Part shown: in pieces, positions 1-5,465 of the stretch
Position numbering within the stretch: position 1 is the first letter of the stretch
How the letters are laid out: every line of letters begins with the position of its first letter
Assembly: GCA_047638695.1 (NCBI GenBank)
Contig: JBLINY010000190.1
Location: 1 to 6,183, forward strand
DNA from: JAHECQ01 sp047638695
GTDB lineage: Bacteria; Actinomycetota; Acidimicrobiia; Acidimicrobiales; SZUA-35
Direction: 5' to 3'
Length of the DNA stretch: 6,183 nucleotides
Translations under genes and position numbers: made by a program
Notes under the pieces: model-generated
What the model was told of the DNA's origin: nothing
Database searches by the model: none
What the model saw: the letters and a program-made list of their open reading frames with translations, nothing else

Positions 1-443
1 TCGCCATCGGCCGAGGTGCCGGCCACCAGGTAAACGTTGAGGTCGGGTCCGTTGTCGGATACGAAATCTTCTTCGAGCCGGAGGAAACGTTGCTCGCCAT
101 CGCTGAGTACCACGGCCGTTCCCGTCGTGGGATGAACGCGGTCGATGAACGACCCCTCGACCTCGCGGGTGACATCCGGCATTGGCATGTCGTCTGCCAT
201 CTCGACGTCGACAAGTCCGGGCATGGTCTCATTGAAGTCGGCCGCCAGTTCGGCAGTGATCTCGTCCGACGGCAGCCCTGACGCTCCGGCACCTGATTCG
301 AAGGGGTTCGCCTATTCTACTTCGTTGTCAAAAAACAATGTCTGCACCCCAAACACCCCGAAGGCGAGAATGGCGACGACAACGATGCCGATGGCGGCAG
401 CGACGAGCACTTTCGGATTTTTGATGAGGTGCGTAGCGGTCAT
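1..443 (-). pseudogene. DM13-domain membrane-anchored protein, interrupted by in-frame TAG; 3' end outside window
   Basis: Read on the minus strand from ATG at 443, the frame encodes a short basic start (MTATHLIKNPK), one hydrophobic helix at about residues 12-35, and a linker ending FFDNEVE. It then meets TAG at 312-314 (codon 44). The same frame stays open from there to position 1. It continues with ANPFESGAGASGLPSDE, an acidic Met/Asp-rich linker, and a clear DM13 start at about residue 97: GSFIDRVHPTTGTAVVL, then RFLRLEEDF and NGPDLNVYL. DM13 is a small beta domain of exported or anchored proteins, proposed to act in redox or electron transfer. Reading continues coherently on both sides of the stop with no frame change, so one base substitution (for example GAG to TAG) explains it. 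The alternatives are a sequencing error, readthrough, or restart at ATG 222-224, which would give a DM13 domain without its anchor. The domain identification is firm; pseudogene status is uncertain. The gene starts 68 bases after the SRPBCC gene stop. Confidence 0.7.
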
Positions 444-491
444 GGACAATGGAACTCTCGGTCGTCGAGTTCGCTTCCGACGTTCATCACT

Positions 492-525
492 TGTTCAGGC
501 TTCGCGACTGTTCAGGCTTCAAGAC
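492..525. repeat. 17-bp imperfect tandem duplication across the SRPBCC stop codon
   Basis: Two adjacent 17-base units (492-508 and 509-525) share the 12-base core TGTTCAGGCTTC and match at 15 of 17 positions. The right-hand copy contains the stop codon (512-514, minus strand) and last codons of the SRPBCC gene. The left-hand copy lies just downstream of it and is out of frame. It looks like a local slippage duplication. No function is evident. Confidence 0.7.
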
Positions 526-949
526 CGAGGGCCTTCTGGTAACCGGCGATGCCACCGCGGTAGATGCCGCTGGCCAGCCGTTCCGCCTTCTCGGCCGGAA
601 CACCGGCGGGTTCAAAAGTGCCGGTCCAGTCGAGCGTGCAGCTGTCGCTGTCATTTTCGGTAACGACCATGGTGGCTGAGTAGTCCTTGAATGGAAGTGG
701 GCCGGATTTGATGGCATAGGTGAGGGTGCGGGCATCGGGGTCGAAGACATCCAGTGACTCGACCACCACGGTGTCGCCGGCCGGGATGATCCGCAGCATG
801 CCGACGCCCTCGCCTTCGGTCGAAACCGATTCGACGCCATCCATGATCTTGTCGATCCCGCCGAAGTCGGCGACCAGTTCCCACAACTTGTCGGCGGCAA
901 CGGCGAAAGTTGCAGATTCGGTCACGCTCGAGGGGGTTGGGTCAGACAT
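512..949 (-). CDS. SRPBCC (START/Bet v1-like, polyketide cyclase-type) family protein
   Basis: This encodes a 145-residue cytosolic protein, the usual length for a single-domain SRPBCC fold. It opens with the typical beta1-helix pattern: ESATFAVAADKLWELVADFGGIDKIMDGVES (about residues 11-41). Alternating beta strands follow, including GVGMLRIIP, DTVVVESLDVFDPDARTLTYAI and the CTLDWTGTFEP strand (about 104-114). It closes with a long helix, VPAEKAERLASGIYRGGIAGYQKAL. Such proteins enclose a hydrophobic ligand pocket; members bind lipids or act as cyclases or hydratases, but no ligand can be assigned here. I chose ATG at 949 over an upstream TTG at 997 because AGGAG at 958-962 sits 8 bases before it, and because the extra residues from the TTG do not resemble the fold. 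The gene begins 44 bases after the alcohol dehydrogenase stop, so the two are probably cotranscribed. Confidence 0.85.
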   Translation of the reverse strand: MSDPTPSSVTESATFAVAADKLWELVADFGGIDKIMDGVESVSTEGEGVGMLRIIPAGDTVVVESLDVFDPDARTLTYAIKSGPLPFKDYSATMVVTENDSDSCTLDWTGTFEPAGVPAEKAERLASGIYRGGIAGYQKALGLEA

Positions 950-957
950 GTCGTTGG

Positions 958-962
958 CTCCT
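958..962 (-). promoter_or_regulatory. Shine-Dalgarno sequence for the SRPBCC gene
   Basis: AGGAG on the minus strand lies 8 bases upstream of ATG 947-949. It is the strongest ribosome binding site in the window. It decides the start of the SRPBCC gene and argues against the longer TTG-initiated reading. Confidence 0.75.
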
Positions 963-993
963 GTGTAGTTAATGCTTCTGATCGTTTGCCGGT

Positions 994-2025
994 TCAAAGA
1001 TTGGGGCGAACCAGAATCTTCACATGCTGCTCGGGATCAGCAAGGTCGGCAAAAGCCTGGGGCACGCCGTCAATCCCGACTTCTCCGGTCACCAGGGTCG
1101 AACCATCGATGTTCCCTTCGGCCAGATTGTGCAGAGACGTTGCGAACTCCTCAGGTGACCACCCAAGGACGAACTTGAGCGAGAGCTGTTTGTAAACGCC
1201 GAATGATGGGTGGAAGTTGTCGGGCGGAATACAAAGACCAACGACCAGAATCTCGCTGCGGGTCGGTGCCGACTGCATCAGTTGATCGATCATGCCGGGA
1301 ACACCCACTGCGTCGAATACGACGGGGGGAGTAGAGCGATCGGTGGCAGCAGCCCAGGCGTCGAAGATCGATTCGATCGCAGGGTCAATCACCTGGTGTG
1401 CTCCCATGGCGGCAGCCACGCCACGGCGGGTCGGCGAGAAATCAGCGGCAATGATCGGTTCAATACCCGATGCTGAGAGCGCGGCGATCACTGCAAGCCC
1501 GACAGGACCGGCACCGACCACGAGCGCGGCCCGGCCCAGCTCGATCGACGATTCCTCCACCGCATGGAGGCCGACGGCCATTGGCTCGGTAAGAGCGGCA
1601 AGAGCCGGATCTAGCCCATTGGGGATAGGCAACAGCCCACCCGGGCTCAGCAACATCTGGCTGCTGTACCCGCCGGGGTAAATATTGCTGTAACCGGGAT
1701 AGACCCGCCCAGCTGGTGTCCGAAGGTACGGCATGGCCGTGAACTCGTCACCCTCTGCAATCGAGCTCACTCCTTCGCCTAGTCCGGTCACCCGGACCGA
1801 CAGCTCGTGTCCCATGACAAGGTCTTGATCGGGGTTGTAGTCGAAGACCGACATGCCAGCTGCTTTGGCTGAAGCCACGAGGTCATGGGAGTGGACGACC
1901 GTGTGAAGATCAGATCCGCAGATCCCGCAGGCAATAGGCTCGACCTGCACTTGGCCAGGGCCCGGAGTGAGATCGGGCAGTTCCTCGACCACCATGGCGC
2001 CAGCTCTGAGAATCGCAGCTTTCAT
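994..2025 (-). CDS. Zinc-type medium-chain (MDR) alcohol dehydrogenase
   Basis: This 343-residue NAD(P)-dependent dehydrogenase would oxidise an alcohol or polyol, or reduce the reverse carbonyl. The N-terminal catalytic domain carries the zinc ligand region CGICGSDLH (Cys33, Cys36, Asp39, His41), the GHE motif (His73-Glu74), and Glu147 in TEPMAVGLHA, the usual position of the remaining zinc ligand. The Rossmann domain has GAGPVG at 171-176. Asp195, at the end of the second strand (IIAADFSPTRR), favours NAD over NADP. The four-cysteine structural zinc lobe is missing: the only cysteines are 33, 36 and 265, and the region instead holds a Tyr/Pro/Gly-rich segment, YPGYSNIYPGGYSS (109-122). Start ATG 2025 has a weak AAGAG upstream. 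The gene is divergent from the lactonase-SDR pair across 93 bases and heads a likely operon with the SRPBCC gene. Substrate unknown; a sugar, polyol or cyclic alcohol is possible from context. Confidence 0.92.
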   Translation of the reverse strand: MKAAILRAGAMVVEELPDLTPGPGQVQVEPIACGICGSDLHTVVHSHDLVASAKAAGMSVFDYNPDQDLVMGHELSVRVTGLGEGVSSIAEGDEFTAMPYLRTPAGRVYPGYSNIYPGGYSSQMLLSPGGLLPIPNGLDPALAALTEPMAVGLHAVEESSIELGRAALVVGAGPVGLAVIAALSASGIEPIIAADFSPTRRGVAAAMGAHQVIDPAIESIFDAWAAATDRSTPPVVFDAVGVPGMIDQLMQSAPTRSEILVVGLCIPPDNFHPSFGVYKQLSLKFVLGWSPEEFATSLHNLAEGNIDGSTLVTGEVGIDGVPQAFADLADPEQHVKILVRPNL

Positions 2026-2118
2026 GGGCTGACTCTTACAGCCATGTCGCCTTCGGTCCAGATGTTCACTTCAAGTTGTTCGGTGTAGCGGAACCGGTGA
2101 GTGAATTAGGTTGGGGCA
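2026..2118. promoter_or_regulatory. Divergent promoter region between alcohol dehydrogenase and lactonase genes
   Basis: This 93-base noncoding stretch separates two divergent starts and must hold promoters for both directions. Towards the lactonase gene, TAGGTT at 2107-2112 fits the actinobacterial -10 pattern TANNNT. It lies 6 bases before ATG 2119, as in leaderless transcripts; a weak AGG/GGGG ribosome site overlaps the same bases. I see no good -10 towards the dehydrogenase and no long operator palindrome. Confidence 0.45.
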
Positions 2119-2964
2119 ATGGAGCTGAACACAATTCTCGACGGCCTTTCATTCGGCGAGGGACCTCGTTGGCGAGACGGACGCCTTTGGTTCTCCGACT
2201 TCTACAAACACGAAGTCGTTGCCGTCACTGTTGACGGTGTTCGGGAAACAATGGTGCAGGTGCCGCAACAGCCGTCGGGGTTGGGGTGGCTGCCGGACGG
2301 CGCTTTGCTGATTGTGTCGATGCTCGACCGCAAGTTGTTGCGCTGGGATGGCAACAAGACCACTACCCATGCCGACATGTCGGAACTGATCGCCAAACCG
2401 TGCAATGACATGGTGGTCGACGACGCAGGCCGCGCCTACGTCGGCAACTTCGGTTTCAATCGCCACGAAGGCGACGACTTCGCCGAGACCCATCTCACCA
2501 TCGTCGAACCCGATGGCAGCTTCGCCGTCGGTCCCGACGGGCTGGCCTTTCCGAACGGAGCCGTCATCGCTCCCGATGGCACCACGCTGATCATTGGCGA
2601 GACCATGGGTAACCGCCTCACTGCGTTCGATCGGGATGCCACAACCGGGACGCTCGGCAACCGTCGTGTTTGGGCCGACCTTGGGCCACACCTACCGGAC
2701 GGCATCTGCCTCGACGCCGCCGGAGGAATCTGGGTTGCCGATCCTCGCAACGGCCAAGCCTTCCGGGTCGTGGAGGGGGGCGAGATCACGGACCGCGTGA
2801 GTTGTGGCGAAGGCCGTCACGCGTTCGCTTGCATGCTCGGCGGCGCCGATGGAACCACACTGTTCGTGGTCACCAACACCGGCTCCGGCCCCGAGGCAGC
2901 AGCCTCGATCAACGGCCGCATCGAAATCGTTGAGGTCGAGCATGCGGCGGCGGGTCGACCATGA
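2119..2964 (+). CDS. SMP-30/gluconolactonase/LRE family lactone hydrolase
   Basis: This 281-residue six-bladed beta-propeller metal-dependent hydrolase is expected to open a sugar lactone or related lactone to the hydroxy acid. The family's metal ligands are all visible: Glu14 in FGEGPRW, Asn146 in FPNG and Asp194 in LPDGICLD. The conserved CND motif (Asn96-Asp97) lines the active site. Repeated blade motifs such as GRLWFSD, GRAYVGNFGF, LIIGETMGNRLTAFD and GGIWVADPRNG confirm the fold. There is no signal peptide, so it is cytosolic. Length is normal. Its stop overlaps the start of the following SDR gene by ATGA (2961-2964), implying translational coupling. Together with the divergent dehydrogenase, this suggests an oxidation-lactone-hydrolysis sequence, but the substrate cannot be named. 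Confidence 0.92.
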   Translation: MELNTILDGLSFGEGPRWRDGRLWFSDFYKHEVVAVTVDGVRETMVQVPQQPSGLGWLPDGALLIVSMLDRKLLRWDGNKTTTHADMSELIAKPCNDMVVDDAGRAYVGNFGFNRHEGDDFAETHLTIVEPDGSFAVGPDGLAFPNGAVIAPDGTTLIIGETMGNRLTAFDRDATTGTLGNRRVWADLGPHLPDGICLDAAGGIWVADPRNGQAFRVVEGGEITDRVSCGEGRHAFACMLGGADGTTLFVVTNTGSGPEAAASINGRIEIVEVEHAAAGRP

Positions 2965-3752
2965 CAACAAATCAGGTCGCCATTCTCTGTGGTGGTGGTA
3001 GTCAGCTGGCTGACGGAATCGGCAATGGGAAAGCCGCCGCCATTCTTCTGGCCCGCGATGGCGCCAGCGTTGTGGTGGTCGACCGAAAGTTGGAAGCGGC
3101 CCAGCACACCGTCGATGCCATCGAGGCTGAAGGTGGTACGGCCCTGGCCTTCGAAGCTGACGTAACGAACGCTGACGACTGTCAGGCGATGGTCGCCACC
3201 ACCCTCGACGCGTTCGGGTCACCAACGATTCTGGTGAACAACGTGGGCATCGGTTCTCGCGGCAGCGTTGTGGAATCGTCACTCGAGGATTGGGAACGAG
3301 TGATGCGGGTGAATGTGACATCGATGATGCTCACATCGAAATACACCATTCCGGCCATGGAAACCTCAGGCGGTGGTGCCATCGTGAACCTGTCGTCAAT
3401 TTCAGCGCTGAGGCCGAGAAATCTCACTGCCTACTCGACCTCGAAGGGCGCAGTGATCGCACTCACCAAAGCTATGGCCGTCGATCACGCTCCACAGGGC
3501 ATCAGGGTCAACTGTGTTGCCCCCGGCCCTGTCTATACGCCAATGGTTTACGCCGCCGGCATGAGCGACGATGCTCGCGAGCAGCGTCGTAAAGCCAGCC
3601 TGCTTCAGATCGAAGGGACCGGTTGGGATGTGGGCAACGCAGTTGCCTTCCTGGCCTCAGACAAAGCCCGCTACATCACGGGCCAAACGCTCGTGGTAGA
3701 CGGGGGAGTCACCCTGAAGGGCCCGGGCCGAGACCCGGGCACCGACCAGTAG
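2961..3752 (+). CDS. Short-chain dehydrogenase/reductase (SDR), classical type
   Basis: This 263-residue NAD(P)-dependent oxidoreductase has a single Rossmann fold. The cofactor loop is an expanded version of the usual TGxxxGIG: GGGSQLADGIGNG at 11-23, a variant of an SDR subgroup. Asp41 after VVVV favours NAD. Further motifs are DVT (67-69), NNVG (93-96), Asn118, Ser145 in NLSSIS, and the catalytic pair Tyr158-Lys162 in YSTSK. PGPVYTPM (188-195) and the C-terminal GQTLVVDGGV (241-250) complete the family pattern. The whole active-site tetrad is intact. The start overlaps the lactonase stop by 4 bases, so the two form an operon. It may catalyse a second redox step on the same substrate family as the lactonase. 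A G+C-rich hairpin lies within its final codons. Confidence 0.93.
   Translation: MTTNQVAILCGGGSQLADGIGNGKAAAILLARDGASVVVVDRKLEAAQHTVDAIEAEGGTALAFEADVTNADDCQAMVATTLDAFGSPTILVNNVGIGSRGSVVESSLEDWERVMRVNVTSMMLTSKYTIPAMETSGGGAIVNLSSISALRPRNLTAYSTSKGAVIALTKAMAVDHAPQGIRVNCVAPGPVYTPMVYAAGMSDDAREQRRKASLLQIEGTGWDVGNAVAFLASDKARYITGQTLVVDGGVTLKGPGRDPGTDQ
3721..3740 (+). terminator. GC-rich hairpin inside the SDR 3' end, possible terminator
   Basis: A perfect 7-base inverted repeat, GCCCGGG (3721-3727) and CCCGGGC (3734-3740), encloses a 6-base loop about 10 bases before the SDR stop codon. No T-run follows, so it is not a textbook intrinsic terminator. Its position at the end of the lactonase-SDR operon fits a U-less terminator or an mRNA 3' protective stem. 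It also encodes the GPGRDPG tail, so the signal could be coincidental. Confidence 0.35.
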
Positions 3753-3817
3753 CAAATCTCAGTAGCTCGGCTCAGTAACTCAGGTCAGCTCAGTAACTCC
3801 GCTCAGCTCAATAGCTC
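3753..3817 (-). repeat. Short tandem repeats at the acyl-CoA dehydrogenase 3' end
   Basis: Reading the minus strand there are four degenerate copies of GAGYTAYTGAGC, starting at 3817, 3799, 3781 and 3768. The period is 18, 18 and then 13 bases. The first copy contains the true Ser-Tyr-stop end of the acyl-CoA dehydrogenase. The next two repeat AGT TAC TGA in the same frame. The array fills the whole convergent spacer. It looks like expansion of the gene's own terminal codons by slippage. Confidence 0.8.
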
Positions 3818-4974
3818 TTTGGCAGTCCCAGCACCTTGGAACTGACGAAGTTCAGCACCATCTCCTGACTGACCGGGGCGATCTTCATCAGCCTGGCTTC
3901 ACGCCAGTAGCGCTCGACGTCGTACTCCTTGGCATAGCCGAACCCGCCGTGGGTCTGCATGGCGCGATCGGCGGCGTCGAAGCCGGCCTCCGCCGCCAAG
4001 TACTTGGCCAGGTTGGCTTCCTCACCGCAGTTCAGACCATTGTCATACCGCCATGAGGCCAGCCGAATGATCTGCTCGGCGGCCCGAAGCTTGGCGTGGC
4101 TGTCGGCCAGCGGGAACGCCAGACCCTGGTTCTGACCGATCGGGCGGCCGAAGATGACTCGATCGTTGGCGTAATCGACCGCCTTGCGAATAGCGGCTCG
4201 TCCGATACCTAGCGCTTCGGAGGCGATCAGAATACGCTCGGGATTGAGACCATCGAGGATGTATCGGAACCCCTCGCCCTCGTCGCCGACGCGTCGGCTC
4301 ACGGGCACTCGGAGGCCGTCATAACGAACTTCGCACGACACAACGGCGTTGCGGCCCAGCTTTGGGATCGGCGTGATCTCGACCGCTGGATCTTGGAGGT
4401 CGACCAGCAAAAGGGTCATGCCCTGGGTCGGACCGTCGCACTCTTCCTTCGGAGTCGTGCGCACCAGAAGCAGACAGACGTCGCAGTAGGGCGCCTTCGT
4501 TGTCCAGACCTTGGCCCCGGTGACGACGTATTCATCGCCGTCTCGCACGGCGCGCGTCTTGATCGAGGTGGTGTCGGTGCCGGCATCGGGCTCGGTGACG
4601 CCAAAGGCCGAATGGATGCTGCCATTAGCGACTCCGGTGAGCATCTCCTTGGCCATCTCTGGGGTGCCGTACTTTCGCACCGGCTCCATGCCAAAAATGG
4701 ACAGATGGATGGCCGAGCAGCCGTTCATCGCCGCCCCGCTGGCTGCTACTTCTTCCAGAACGATCGAAGCCTCGGTGATGCCCTGGCCTCCGCCGCCGTA
4801 CTCCTCGGGGATGGCTATACCGATCCAGCCGCCTTCGGCCATGTCGTTGTAGAAGTCCCACGGGAACTCATGGTTCTCATCACGTTCCCGCCAGTACAGG
4901 TCGGGATACTTGGAGCAGACCCGCTGAACGCCCTCGCGGATCGCTTCATGGTCTTCATTCGGCGTGAAATCCAT
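3808..4974 (-). CDS. Acyl-CoA dehydrogenase
   Basis: This 388-residue flavoenzyme would introduce an alpha-beta double bond into an acyl-CoA and pass electrons to ETF. The N-terminal helical domain includes IAIPEEYGGGGQG (53-65). The middle beta domain carries the FAD/substrate motif FGVTEPDAGTD (124-134) and GAKVWTT (153-159). The C-terminal helical domain has DRVIFGRPIGQNQGLAFPLAD (271-291) and MQTHGGFGYAKEYDVERYWREARL (339-362). The C-terminal segment where MCAD-type enzymes keep their catalytic Glu reads KIAPVSQEM, without the YEG motif. Glu246 in GLNPERIL occupies the alternative base position known from isovaleryl-CoA and long-chain enzymes. Length is typical and the start fits the family. 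TAGATT lies 6 bases upstream. Chain length or branching of the substrate cannot be deduced; beta-oxidation-like catabolism is likely, given the nearby enoyl-CoA hydratase. Confidence 0.95.
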   Translation of the reverse strand: MDFTPNEDHEAIREGVQRVCSKYPDLYWRERDENHEFPWDFYNDMAEGGWIGIAIPEEYGGGGQGITEASIVLEEVAASGAAMNGCSAIHLSIFGMEPVRKYGTPEMAKEMLTGVANGSIHSAFGVTEPDAGTDTTSIKTRAVRDGDEYVVTGAKVWTTKAPYCDVCLLLVRTTPKEECDGPTQGMTLLLVDLQDPAVEITPIPKLGRNAVVSCEVRYDGLRVPVSRRVGDEGEGFRYILDGLNPERILIASEALGIGRAAIRKAVDYANDRVIFGRPIGQNQGLAFPLADSHAKLRAAEQIIRLASWRYDNGLNCGEEANLAKYLAAEAGFDAADRAMQTHGGFGYAKEYDVERYWREARLMKIAPVSQEMVLNFVSSKVLGLPKSY

Positions 4975-5066
4975 CTCGGGAATCTATCTTCTTCCGGCCG
5001 TCGGTTCCTAGTCCGAACAGCTCGTCATCACGATGGTCTTCCACTACCGAAGTACCGTCGTCAGCT
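4975..5066. promoter_or_regulatory. Divergent promoter region between acyl-CoA dehydrogenase and VOC genes
   Basis: A 92-base noncoding gap lies between divergent starts. On the minus strand TAGATT (4981-4986) sits exactly 6 bases before the acyl-CoA dehydrogenase ATG with no Shine-Dalgarno sequence between, the expected layout of a leaderless actinobacterial promoter. On the plus strand TACCGT (5053-5058) sits 8 bases before the VOC ATG, also TANNNT and also without an obvious ribosome site. No -35 boxes are convincing. Confidence 0.45.
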
Positions 5067-5465
5067 ATGACCGTTCGGTTTCACCACGCCCACCTCTTCG
5101 CCACCGATCTGGAGACATCGCTGAACTTCTACCGGACCTGGTTTGATGCCGAGGTGGTGGCAGACCATTCGTTCGCCGGGTCTCGAAACATCATGGTGGC
5201 AATTGGTGACGGCCGACTGAACTTCTACGACCAGGCACCCCGCGAGCTCGGCCGCAACGCCGTCCACCATCTGGGATTGCAGGTAGACGGGCTGGCCGAG
5301 CTTGTGGGACGCATGGTTGCAGGGGGCGTCGAGTTCCGTTCGTCGATCCGAGAGCTCCCCGAACTCGACTACATCATGGTCGCCGCCCCTGATGGCGTGC
5401 TGCTGGAACTATTCGAGTTCAAGGACTCGGGAGGCGACGCCGCGCTGGACCGCTGGTTCGGTTAG
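5067..5465 (+). CDS. VOC (glyoxalase/bleomycin resistance/dioxygenase fold) family protein
   Basis: This 132-residue protein has two beta-alpha-beta-beta-beta modules. The first starts HHAHLFATDLETSLNFYRTWF (6-26); the second starts VHHLGLQVDGLAELVGRMVAGGVEF (66-90) and ends APDGVLLELFEF (107-118). The usual metal ligand positions are filled by His7, His68 and Glu114, so it probably binds a divalent metal. VOC members include glyoxalase I, methylmalonyl-CoA epimerase, ring-cleaving dioxygenases and resistance proteins; nothing here decides between them. Neighbouring acyl-CoA genes make a role on a CoA ester or on a reactive aldehyde by-product plausible, but that is inference. The start lacks a ribosome binding site, and TACCGT 8 bases upstream suggests leaderless expression. 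Its TAG stop overlaps the TAA of the convergent enoyl-CoA hydratase. Confidence 0.88.
   Translation: MTVRFHHAHLFATDLETSLNFYRTWFDAEVVADHSFAGSRNIMVAIGDGRLNFYDQAPRELGRNAVHHLGLQVDGLAELVGRMVAGGVEFRSSIRELPELDYIMVAAPDGVLLELFEFKDSGGDAALDRWFG

Noticed and set aside
145..663. 172-residue plus-strand open frame over the DM13 and SRPBCC genes
   Set aside because: It is low-complexity Ser/Thr then Arg-rich, antisense to two recognisable protein domains, with no ribosome site.
950..997. Upstream TTG start adding 16 residues to the SRPBCC protein
   Set aside because: The added residues do not fit the fold, and a strong AGGAG is correctly placed for the internal ATG at 949.
2692..3321. 209-residue open frame on the minus strand across the lactonase and SDR genes
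   Set aside because: It is antisense to two well-supported genes, rich in Arg/Pro/Ser as expected of a shadow frame, and has no family resemblance.
3753..3817. CRISPR array or transposon end in the repeat-rich spacer
   Set aside because: Units are only 13-18 bases, degenerate and contiguous with no spacers, and clearly derive from the end of the acyl-CoA dehydrogenase gene.
4393..5070. 225-residue open frame on the plus strand opposite the acyl-CoA dehydrogenase
   Set aside because: It lies antisense to a clear acyl-CoA dehydrogenase, has no recognisable domain, and runs through the divergent promoter region; long antisense frames are common in GC-rich DNA.
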